This document shows positions 38,801 to 50,800 of a DNA stretch of 64,000 nucleotides, in pieces. The position numbers and the translations under genes were made by a program. The stretch is from Gordionus sp. m RMFG-2023 (Eukaryota > Nematomorpha > Gordioida > Chordodea > Parachordodidae). Within the stretch, counting starts at the first letter, position 1; each line of letters opens with the position of its first letter. Where the stretch lies: positions 35,131,366 to 35,195,365 of the forward strand of contig NC_088777.1 of NCBI RefSeq assembly GCF_954871325.1, written 5' to 3'. Below the pieces are notes generated by a model that was not told the origin of the DNA, ran no database searches, and saw only the letters and a list, made by a program, of their open reading frames with translations.

Positions 38801-41800
38801 AAAAATCTTATTTTGTTTACCCCCTATATTGTATAATCACACTCATTTCAATGTAATATGGGGATGGTAATTTTATTTCATTTTATCCTTTTCAACTTTA
38901 TATTATCAATGTTTAAAGATGTCAACGGGAAAACTTTTTTTTTTAATAATGATTGTTTTTATCATTTTAAAATTTATAAAAATTCAAAATTAGTTAATAT
39001 AATATGGAATTTAAATCCCGACTTTTTATTATTAAAGCATAACAAATTTAAGAACAGAAAATCAAATAGAAAGAGGTAATTGAAAATTTTGATTTTGAAA
39101 TTATATATAATTAATTCTTAAAAAAGTACGTAAAAAATATCTTTATAAGGGTACGTATTTTCTATAGAAATTTAAAACAAAACAGAATTATATAATAATA
39201 AAAACGCAAAATTATGTTTATAGGGTCGGTATTTTCCATAGAAATTTAAAATAAAAGCAACACTATACCCATCCTTATTTTTCAATAGTCAAATATAATA
39301 TAAAAGTATAATTATACATTTAGTTCCAATTTTGAGTGATAATACTTCGAGTTCAAGGATGAGTCAATTTTTTCGGCTCGCGCTCCAAGGTTGAGCCGAT
39401 TTTTTAGGCCCGCAAATCCAAGGTCGAGACTATTTAGGCTGAGCCGGTTGAAGTGGAGCGATTTTGCATCATTACTGGCCCGGGCTACTTTGATTATTTT
39501 ATTGAGAAAAATAAGTTTTATCTATTTTCTACCTTTTATTTACATGATTTTTACATATGTATATAGTACCTGTATTCGATTTAAAAAATTTATAAACCTT
39601 TCTACTAGTGAGGTCGGTGAAGTCTGACTGGTAAAAAAAATTTTTATGAAGGGAAATAACATTGCTTAATTCTAAACTTTGAAAAATTTACTTAATTTTG
39701 GCTTGACCCGATAAAATATTTTGCACAAGTTGTGTAATACCATTCTTTGATTACAATATATTTTTTAATTATATTTAATAAAACGATTTTTTACAAAATT
39801 TGTCCAATTTCTTTGGAGCAGGGGTAGTGTTGTTAAAAGGCACGATTAACACTATTTTAGCTAAAAAATATTACACAAACCTGGAGATTTCGCTCAATGG
39901 CAGAAAGGTTTAAACATCTATAAAAAAATCTTGAGGCTTGTATATTATGTTGGCTAATATCATAATTTAAAATTGGTAAGCCCTTTAACAAAATTAGACT
40001 AGGGGCATTTGAAGGGACTAGGCTCTTATATGCCACCCTTTAGTTATGGTATATTTATTTTATCAATTACTTAAATCAATAACAATTTTTATATTATTAG
40101 AGAGCGGTTACAATGATATCAGCTCATGAAAATCCTGTAGCAGCGTTGGCATTCAATAATACTGGTAGTAAAATAGCCACTGCTTCTGAAAAGGTTATTA
40201 TACTTTAATGAAAATAAATAAAATAAGGAATGAATGAATAGGGGATAGATGTAGAAAGCAATGGAAGGAGAAAGGAAAAAAAAATAAAAATAATATATTA
40301 AACTTAAAACATAATTTTATTATATTAAAACATATTATAGGGAACTGTTATCAGAGTGTTTTCTACCACTGAAGGCATTAAATTATTTGAATTTAGAAGG
40401 GGAATGAAAAGGTAAACAAAAATTGTAAAGAATTCTTATTGGAAATAAATTTATAGACGAATTATTGATCTTTTTAAAGGCAATATTAGAAATTTTGTAA
40501 TTTTACACACATAATGAAAACTCAATTTTGGTTCCTCTCTACCAATATTTTATCAAAATACACTATTCTACAAATATGATTTGTCATCCTACGCAGTTTT
40601 ATACGTATATAAAAAAGAGATCAGTTCTGGATTTAAAAAAAAGGTTTTTGGCTCGGCCTGTAATATATTTAAAATATATTAAAAAATAGCATAATATATA
40701 AAACTATATTAAAATAAGGTTATTGCTTAAGTCGAGGGGTGTATTATTTTATTTTATTTTGTTATTTTTTTTATGTTATTTTTTTTATGTTTTTTTAAAT
40801 TAATATAGTATTATTTGGTGATAATTTTTTTTGTGATTAATTTTAAAAATATTGTTGCATATTTTTATTATTTAGTGATAATTTTTTTCTTTTTTAAAAA
40901 TATTCCTTAATTCCGAGGGAGGGGAGGAGGGTAGAAGAATTGTGATGAGTCAATTTTATTCATTAAATTGAAATATAGTCTGATAATCTAAGCAATTTTA
41001 GGAAAATTAGCATAAAATCTTAAATTTTGTATTTATTAGGGGTAAAATAGACCCCATCTTTAAATTCTAAGTGATTTTTTCAACCTTTGTTGGGAAGGGT
41101 TAATTCGAAATAAATTGAAATATATTATTGAAATTTATACAAAATAAAAATATCGAAATATAGTAATAAACGAGTCAATTTTATTCATTAAATTGAATTG
41201 TATTAAAATGTATACAGTCATTTATAAATAGAATAAAAAGATCAAAGCGATTTAATAATTTATGTTTTCTAAAATATCTATATTCAAGTAAATATTCATG
41301 AATATTCTCTCGATCCCCATGTCTTTTATAGTTTTCCTTAAGATCCCGCCACAGTCTTTCGACTTTTTGGGTGTGAATGGATCTATCATTTGGGTCAACG
41401 AAGTTTCGGGAATGATTGACCCTATAATGGAAATAATTTGTTTGATCCAACCGATTATATCTAAGATAAATAGATTTAAATATATTACTACTTTTGATTT
41501 ACAGAAAAATATATTTACATACCCTAACCATGAGTCAGTCATTATCGTGGAATCTTGCATAACATTATCTTTAACCACACGCAGCGTGGTATCTTGATCC
41601 CTCGTTGTTGTTGCACTTAGAAATATTTCATCCGTCTCGCGACATATGCCACCGATGATCCATATAGCCTCGGAAATCAAATGCCGGCCACGATTATATT
41701 TACGCTTCCACACATGAGTTTCATCTATTTCGATAACTCTGCCAGGCCCCCCGATCTTTGTATGATTCGAAGCTATATGGAACCCACATACCTTGCGAAA

Positions 41801-44800
41801 TTTTTTAAACCTATATAAATTAAATATAAAAACCATATTTTACTTTAAATTACCATCCAGAAATTGCATTCCTATGATAATCCAATTCCTTCGAAGCACT
41901 TAAAATTTTATAACGGCCTAAAAATAATTTTGTTCTTTAATATTTTTTAAATAATTACTACTTAAATACAGGTATACTAGTCTTAAAAATTTCCCAACGT
42001 CCTGAATCCCTTCAAAAATAGAATCTAAAAATTTGTCATTTATGATATAAAATTAGTATTACATTTCCATATCGAATATGATCTACGACATCTATTGCAT
42101 CGATATCGCAAACTATTCTTATTTTTTTCTACCCGCATTATGGAATTGCAACAAGTATGCTCTATTCCTAAAGGGATTAATTGATTATTAAGGCAAAATT
42201 GATAAGTTGTTTCAACAGTATTAGTAAACACACTTAGTGTAAAAATATTCATTTTAAAAGAAAAAAACGGAAATAAATTAAATCTTTTTATCTTAGATAT
42301 AATCGGTTGGATCAAACAAATTATTTCCATTATAGGGTTAATCATTCCCGAAACTTCGTTGACCCAAATGATAGATCCATTCACACCCAAAAAGTCGAAA
42401 GACTGTGGCGGGATCTTAAGGAAAACTATAAAAGACATGGGGATCGAGAGAATATTCATGAATATTTACTTGAATATAGATATTTTAGAAAACATAAATT
42501 ATTAAATCGCTTTGATCTTTTTATTCTATTTATAAATGACTGTATACATTTTAATACAATTTTTCAATTTAATGAATAAAATTGACTCGTTTATTACTAT
42601 ATTTCGATATTTTTATTTTGTATAAATTTCAATAATATATTTCAATTTATTTCGAATTAACCCTTCCCAACAAAGGTTAAAAAAATCACTTAGAATTTAA
42701 AGATGGGGTCTATTTTACCCCTAATAAATACAAAATTTAAGATTTTATGCTAATTTTCCTAAAATTGCTTAGATTATCATACTATATTTCAATTTAATGA
42801 ATAAAATTGACTCATCACAATTCTTCTACCCTCCTCCCCTCCCTAGGAATTAAGGAATATTTTTAAAAAAGAAAAAAATATTTTAAAATATCTTAAAAGA
42901 AAAAATACATATTAATTTAAAAATTTATCACCAAATAATAAAAATATGCTACATTATTTTAAAAATTTATCACAAAAAAAAATTATCACTAAATAATAAA
43001 AATATGCAACAATATTTTAAAAATTTATCACAAAAAAAATTATCGCCAAATAATACTATATTAATTTAAAATAACATTTAAAAAAAACATAAAAAAAATA
43101 ACATAAAAAAAATAACAAAAAAAATAACATAAAAAAAATAACAAAAAAAAATAATATACCCCTCGACTTAAGCAATAACCTAAAATAATATATGAAAGCA
43201 TGTAAACAATTTAAAATAAGACAAATATAAAACTGTATAAAAATATTTAAAAAAAAACATATAAGGTGGGGAGGGAGGGGGCAAAAATAAAACTAAGATA
43301 GATGCTGCGGAACACGGCGATTTGAGTTGAATATAACATTTTAAAGGAGGATCCATGATCCCCATTTATCTTCAAAAAAAATGGCCTAAGGAGTCTAGGG
43401 ACTCATTGGTAGAAATAACTATTGGGATAAAGGGAAAATCTGAAAAGTCATGGTACTTTCCTATTTTTGACCTTTTGACTTTAATAATCGGATCAATGTT
43501 TGGGTTAGAGGTAAATTGGGAGACACATATGAAATCCCAAATAAGGTGTTTTTCTCTAAAAAAAGGAATGTTTGTGAGCTCATCTTGTCTTTTACCATCA
43601 GACAGGGATAATTGAACGGATTCTATGAGGTTTGGATAGTTGGCCATAATTTGTTCGAGATTATAGAGTTAATAGCTCCATGGCGATTTTACCTCCTTTC
43701 GATTATAAACAGGTTAGACCATGCCTGCACCCTTTACATTTATGTAGTAGACATATACCCTAGTCTATACCCTATAGTCACCCTCAGCTCCTCGTCGGAT
43801 AGCAAAAGGGAAATTGGCACTAAGGACAGCTTGTCATTCGTGGCCAGAGTTTTGTCTCAAGTATTTTAAATAAAAATATTTACTAATTGCCCGGCCCCAA
43901 AATATATTTTGCTCCAAAATTACCCGGCGTGAGATAACTGATATGAAATACACAGTATTAAATTAATTTTATTATTAATATACTTTGAAATATGAATAAA
44001 AATTTTTAAGTACAAGAATAATGGTTATTATAATTTAAAAATTGAGCTTGTCTGTATCCTCATGTAAATAAACAGATAATTTTTTTTATAGATATAGATA
44101 ATAACACATTTTTGATACAAATTTCATATTTTTATTTTTTTTGTAACAATTAGTTATCGATTACCAATATTGCATAATATATTTTAACGGTGAATAAGAG
44201 TTGGTTCTAAAAAAAAATAGCTACTCCCTCCCACGCAAGATCTTTCTTTATTTTATGAGTTAAATTTTTTATTGTATACTTTATTTATTTAAAAAAAAAC
44301 AACTTGCATAAGATGTGTAACAGTATTCTCCTTGCATTTCAGTCCTGATTCACTGTTCTTAGCCCTATCCAGTAATACAGAGACCGTTCACGTTTTTAAG
44401 TTGGAAATCGTTAAAAATAGGTTTGTATTTGATTAATAAATCGGAACAAAATATTTAAGATTTTTTTTAATCACAAAAATATGTTTCCTAATATGCCAAT
44501 CTTATTTTCTGTATTTAGTAAATAAGTAATTTGATATTTCAAATAAATTTTCCCCAAAATCGGGGTGAATAGTTATTAAATTAGTGGGAAGTATGGTGTA
44601 TATAAATTTTTATTGAATTCATACTTTGGTTATCGATATAATAATCGTATAGCGCATTTCGATATAAATGTGTTTATTTGAATTAAGTATTTTTACTTAG
44701 TAATACATTTTGTCATTTCACTAATATTCCGCGTGAGTTAAAATATATAAATTACATTTTGTACTACTTTCTTTCAACTATTTCTCGTCCTTTATATATA

Positions 44801-47800
44801 TATATATATGATATTATTTTCATATAAAATAAAAAACAATCATTATATAGTGTTAAACATTTTAACGCTCGCAGTTTTAATAAAATTATATCAGAAACTA
44901 TTAAATTAAACAATATAGGTTACTTTATGGTAAAATTTTAAAATATTATTATTTATTTTTGTTTTTTTACCTTTTTTATTATTGTTAAAAACACGACACA
45001 TCAACATTCCACCCTCCAAAGAAATCCTGCCTATGTTTTCTTCGGATATGTTGATTGGTAAACGCTATTGACGTTTATGATGAAGTTTTCTAAATGTTAA
45101 GGTATTCGTTTGATTCTGATAGGCCGAGCGTTGTCTAGAACCTCTCTTGTTAGTTCTTGTTGCTTCTTTCTCTGTCTACATCACACCTTTGCCCCATTTG
45201 TTTCGTCGCCAAGCAATACGTCATTCATGCTCATGGTGTGGTCTTTTTAAACTGAACGATGGCTTGGTAAAGCGAAAGCAGCCCTTGTGAATAGACTTCG
45301 TGAGTAGATACCTGGGGTCATCTTGTATAGGAATCTGCGGGAAAGCTTGCTTGCATTCTATTTTGGTAAATATCGTGCCCTTAGCATACTTTTCAATCAG
45401 ATCGTTTGTGCGCAGTATCGGGTATCTAGACTAGAGCAAGGTTTATGATGTCCTTCAAGTCAGCACATACCCCCACGATGCCGTCTCCTTTGATAACAGG
45501 TGTCAATGGACTTGTCCATCTGACTTGAGACACAGACTCTATGATGCCCTCCTTAGGCCGCCATCCAATTCCCGTGTCATTGCATCAATCCTGGCATAGG
45601 GTTAGGGGGTATAATTTTAGGCACAGCATCGAGATTTAAGTGAATTTTCACTTGTCTGATCATCTTGGGTTTGTATGAGTGTGTTGATTCAAGGTTTTTT
45701 TTTTATTGTTGAGATCACCTTCTCGAGATCTTCATCTAAGTTACCCACAAATAACGTTTTTAATATGTTATTGAAGGTGTGGAACCATCATCCTAGCAGG
45801 GGGCACTTATCACTATCCACCACTATGGCCTCCAGCGTTTGTGTGTTTCCTTCAAACTTAACGTTAACACTGGCTAGACCTATGATCTTGATAGCGAATC
45901 CGTCGTACCCTGTCTGCTTCTTATGCGTACGTGTCGTGGCTATGCCTATAGTCTTAGCTGTATGCTTCGGAAGTATCGTGTATTGGTACCGGTGTCTTGC
46001 ATCAACGTGGGTATGTTGTTGATGCTCACCGTGATGTTGTACACATCATATCTGGTGTCATTGACCCCCAGATTGTACACCTCCTGATTCTGAAGATTGT
46101 ACTCTACATAGTATAGTTGGTCTTCGATTGACAATCACGATCTTTATAATCATAAGATCTGACTGTAATGGTTGGGCCTTAGCGAATATTTCGGAAAGCC
46201 ATTAATATGTTGAGGGTTATGTCTATGCTGACCGCAACGTGGATAGTTGGTTCGGTTATGGCCCCTAAAGCAATCATCCCGTTGATCAAGGCTTTGACGA
46301 TGGTCACAACGATAGTCGTGGCGGTTGTTATGAAAGTTGTACCCGCTATTGTTGTATCGATCATCGTAGTGATTGTCCAAAGGGTTGCGGTCTGACCATT
46401 ATCGTAGCATTGATCGAAACGGTTATCGCAGTAGTTGTCGTGGCTTCCGTCATCGTTTGTCACGGCAGTTGTCGTACCGTATATCGTAACGTTTATCGAA
46501 GCGTTTGTCGCGGTAGTTGTCTTAGCGTGTATTGTCGCGTTCATAGAGGCGTTTGTCACGGTAGTTATCGAAGCGTTTTTCGTGGCAGTTGTCATACCTG
46601 AGCTGGAGTTGCCTGGTGAAAGCATCATATTTCACAAGTGATTTCCGAAGTGGATTAGACTGCTTGGGCTTCACAGTCTTATGGCTATTTTTAGCTCGGC
46701 TTATATAGTTTATCTCTTCTTGTGTTCCAGGTGATTCAGCCGAATATATGGCTTCTACTTTCACCACTCCCTTGATGTCGTTTGACTCCGTGATGTCTTC
46801 CTCTAGACCTAGATTGTAAATATCTTCTATCGTCATAGAGCACCTGACCGCTTTCCTGTCATCTTTGGAAATCGAAGCAACTCCCACTTTCTCGATAATG
46901 CGTTGAATGCCATCGAATTTGCATTCGTTATTGAGTCCGGCTACGCGTGTAACCCATGTTGAGAACGTCTTCTCCTTGCCTTGGGTGGCAGCATAAAATA
47001 TGGAAGTTTGGCATTCTCTATCTTCGAAGGATGTTGGAGCTTGAGTTTGCTGAGAAGAGCTATCGGGTTCTGTAGGTCTGCCTCCGTACAGATTGCTCCA
47101 ATGTTGTTAAACTCGTCATCCGGTAGACTTTAGAGAAACAACGCGGCCTTTTTTCAGTTGTAGATTTTGCTAGTGTCGAAAAAACTTTGCAATTTCCCTA
47201 TATAAGCCCTGTCGTCGCTGGAAATCCAGCTTGTCGAATTCGGTCATATATGAGGAGTTGTTTGGAGCATCATAGTTAAAGATATTCAGATAAAAGCGTT
47301 ATATTTACTTCATGCGAAAATGATAATGTGGAAAAACGTCGTCCAGGCCTCCATGTTAAATTAGTGGGAAGTATGGTGTATATAAATATCTTTTATTAAA
47401 TCATACTTTGGTTATTGAAATAATAATCGTATAGTGCGTTTCGATATAAATGTGTTTATTTGTATTAAGTATTTTTATTTAGTAAATATATGGATTACAT
47501 TTTGTCATTTCTCTTATATTCCGCGTGAGTTAAAATATATAAATTACATTTTGTACTACTTTCTTCTAACTATTTCTCGTCCTTTATATATATGATATTA
47601 TTTTCATATAAAATAAAAAACAATCATTATATAATGTTAAACATCTTAACGCTCGCAGTGTTAATAAAATTATATCACAAACTATTAAATTAAACAATCA
47701 TAGGTTACTTTATGATAAAATTAAAATAATTTTTTTTAAATATTATTTTTTTTTTCTTCTTTTTTTATTATTGTTTAATTTCGTAAAATGTATTAAAATC

Positions 47801-50800
47801 ACTGATTATTTTTATTTAAATAAAAATTTCATTTAAATCGGATTTTTTTTTTTTAAAAAAAATTGAATTTTATATGTCTAAAACTTTAAACTTGGGAATT
47901 TATTAATAAAATCTTTATACGGCTTATTTATATTTCTTTATTCAAATTAAGGAGGAATGAACAATTTCATATTTTTATTCAAATTATTATTTGTTAATAT
48001 TACAATTACAAATATATTCAAAATAATTGATGAAATTATTTTTTTTAAATTATATTTTTGTAAGCATTAATTTTCACTTATTAAACCGCTAAAATAATGC
48101 TCAAAGGGTATTTGTAGTAAAATTTCAACTGATGAATTTATATTTTTTTTATATAGTTGAATTTTAAAAACAAATCACTTGATTTATATTTCCATCCTTT
48201 AATTCTTATCGGAGTTTTGAAATTTGACTAAAAAAGTTTCAGGTTTGGAGTATTTAAAAACACGGTTTTGGTTCCAGTTCCTAGATTTGACTAGAAGAGG
48301 GTTCTAAGTTCTATTTTAAGCATAAATAAACCCTCTAAAATGAATCAAGCAACATTTTGAACCATATATGTCTATAAAATTTTGTGAAAACCGGTTCAGA
48401 TTTCTGGATATTAAAATGGGTATTTATAATTTTTAAGAGAGGTGGTTTTACATATGTCCAGGTTCAAACCCCTGATTTAAATGATCTAAGAGAGGTAGAT
48501 AATTTTGTCTTTCATACTTTTATAGACGATATATGATTCAAAATTTTTAGATCATCGCTAGAAGAAAATATGTCTAACCCCTCCTCAACCCTATCTAAAT
48601 TAAACAATTCACCTACACAAGGTAAATCAAATACTTCGAATCAATGTCCCATCACTACAAGTTCTATTAATATGATGGAGGCACCTACTCATAGATCTTC
48701 CAATTTATTGAACGGGGTTATAGGGAGCGGAACGTTGGTTGATTACTTCAACAAGGTTAATTTTTTTTCTTAAGCGAATTATACAAGGCGCCCTATTTTT
48801 AACCGCATTGCATATTTGTGATCAGAGGGAATACTTTATTATTGATTTTGGAAGGTTTACGGCTTGGTCAAACATTTACGCTATACATTTTTTAAAGTTA
48901 TAATTCTTGAATTTTACGTAATTTATTTTATAAAGAGCCGCGAAATCATTTAAAAATTATTATTTTTTATTTTCTAGGTTTGTGTTTTAGAGGCAATATT
49001 GATCAGATTTAGGAAATTCTATTAATTAAAGATCCCCCTGCCATTACTTTGGGAATAAAATTAAAGAATATACTTTATTTAGGCTCTTTCCACAACTTCT
49101 AACCTTTTACCGGCTCAAATGGGAGACATGTTATGGCAAAGCAGGGATTTTGCAACTGCCTATCTACCTTTCCTCGCTGTTAAAAATGTTTGCGCCGTTA
49201 TGAAGTTGGTATTAGATTTTTAATCAGCGTTTTTTAATGTTAATTAGTCTCCTTTAATTGAAATAATCATATATTTTAATTGTAAATGTATAAAAGTTGC
49301 AGAAGCTATTAGAGAAGGCCAAAAAGGGTGTCCGCTCAGATATTGAATTTTGAGAAGCGCCTCTTTCAATTTTGAGACGCGTCTTTTCCAGGATATAGAT
49401 TATCTTGACTCTATAATCCTCTTCGACATATAGCGTCAGAAATAGCAAAGTCTTTTAAAAAAGATAATAATTTTTAAAATATGCTTGTATTTTGAGAAAT
49501 CGGTACTTTTTTTTCCTGCACCATTTAACTGAAGGATATATCGAATTAACATGAGAATAATGTAAAAGTAAAAGAAATAAATTGCACTCATAAACGGACT
49601 TTTATAAACTGATCACGTCCCATCTTAGAAAAAAAGATGGGACGGAAGTTTGACCTTCTCTAGGAGATTGCCCTGGCTCATTTGGTAAGGTCGCCAGAAA
49701 TTTCAGATTTTTCTTAAATAATTTTACAAAAATGGGAAGTCTTAGGACTTAAATATTGGTAATTAAATATGCCGCGCTATGATTTTTTTTATCTTTTATT
49801 TTATGAATTTGTAAAACACAGAATAATAATTATCTTGAACGAAATAAGATAATATATATACTTCTATTTTTTCGCGCATATATATTGCAAAATAATTTAC
49901 TCCAAAAAAACAAATTAGTAATAAAATTAAAAAAAAAACAATTTTACAATTACTAAATTTTCATTTCTTTTATAAACAAAAATAATATAAATTAAAGAAT
50001 AACTGCTCATGATAATCAAAAAAATATTTGTCACAAAAATATAAGCATGAAAAGATAAAATTAGTCCAAATGTCTCACCGCCACTCTACCAATGGTCATT
50101 GCCTTTGATTCCATTCCATAATATGGTTACCCACTCTGGCCGCTTCCCATAATTATTTTTCCTTCATCATTTCTTCCAGAGTCTGAGCTCCATCATTAGC
50201 ATATTAGTATCGTTAACTCTTTAGTTCCCCGAATCTTCTCATTTCCTTTAGTAATATCGATTGCGTCAGTGTTAAGAATAACCATATCCACCGATTGAGC
50301 TAGTATTAAACATAATCATATCCATAGATTGCGCCGGTGTTGATCACAACCGTATCCTTACTTGCGCCAATGCTGATAACACAACCATAGCTAGATTTTG
50401 ATTTTGTTGGCCCATTAGATTCTTTCCTCAATCATGATTACCAAATTAAATTTTAAACTCTTAAATACTTACAACGGGTTAAATTCATTATCCCTCACAA
50501 TAACAGGACTCGATGTCACTCTTCCGGGTTCTACCCACTTTCATATTTGGTCCCGGTGCCTAACTCCTCAAATTCCACTGGTAAATCTCACGCCACAATT
50601 TCTGTTCAATATTCTTTACTATAACCCCCTGACTCCTATTTCTTGGTTCCTCCAAAGACTCGGGCCCATAAAGTTACTCATATATAAATTTCATATCTCT
50701 CCACTTCTAACCTTTCGTTTGGTTTCTCTTTCAATAAATCCAACAAAATTCGGGTTCGCCTCTAGAATTTTATTGGCCTGGACTGCTCCACCCCTTTTCG

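Larger units (their letters stand above)
26812..40100 (+). other. PROPPIN intron 4, 13.3 kb, packed with transposons
   Basis: Holds at least five hAT-type insertions, a Helitron-like end, a gypsy fossil and a foldback element, listed separately. All of it must be removed to join exons 4 and 5. Confidence 0.85.
40718..43180 (-). mobile_element. Merlin DNA transposon with 8-bp TSD and very long inverted arms
   Basis: Terminal sequence GGTTATTGCTTAAGTCGAGG and its exact inverse bound the element, with a perfect TAAAATAA duplication outside both ends. The inverted arms run about 40,718-41,465 and 42,290-43,180, several hundred base pairs each. Each contains a whole copy of the transposase's last exon. 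The transposase lies on the minus strand between them. Merlin elements have 8-9-bp duplications and IS1016-type transposases, which fits. The element is in intron 6 of the PROPPIN gene, antisense to it. Confidence 0.88.

Noticed and set aside
46179-46640. Thr/Ala-rich and Val-rich frames overlapping the LTR fossil
   Set aside because: Frame shadows of its His/Asn/Arg-rich segment.
48445-48480. CCAGGTTCAAACCCCTG resembling an RNA polymerase III box B
   Set aside because: No box A upstream and no tRNA fold.
49668-49700. TGGCTCATTTGGTAAGG resembling box A of a tRNA
   Set aside because: No box B follows within 100 bp.
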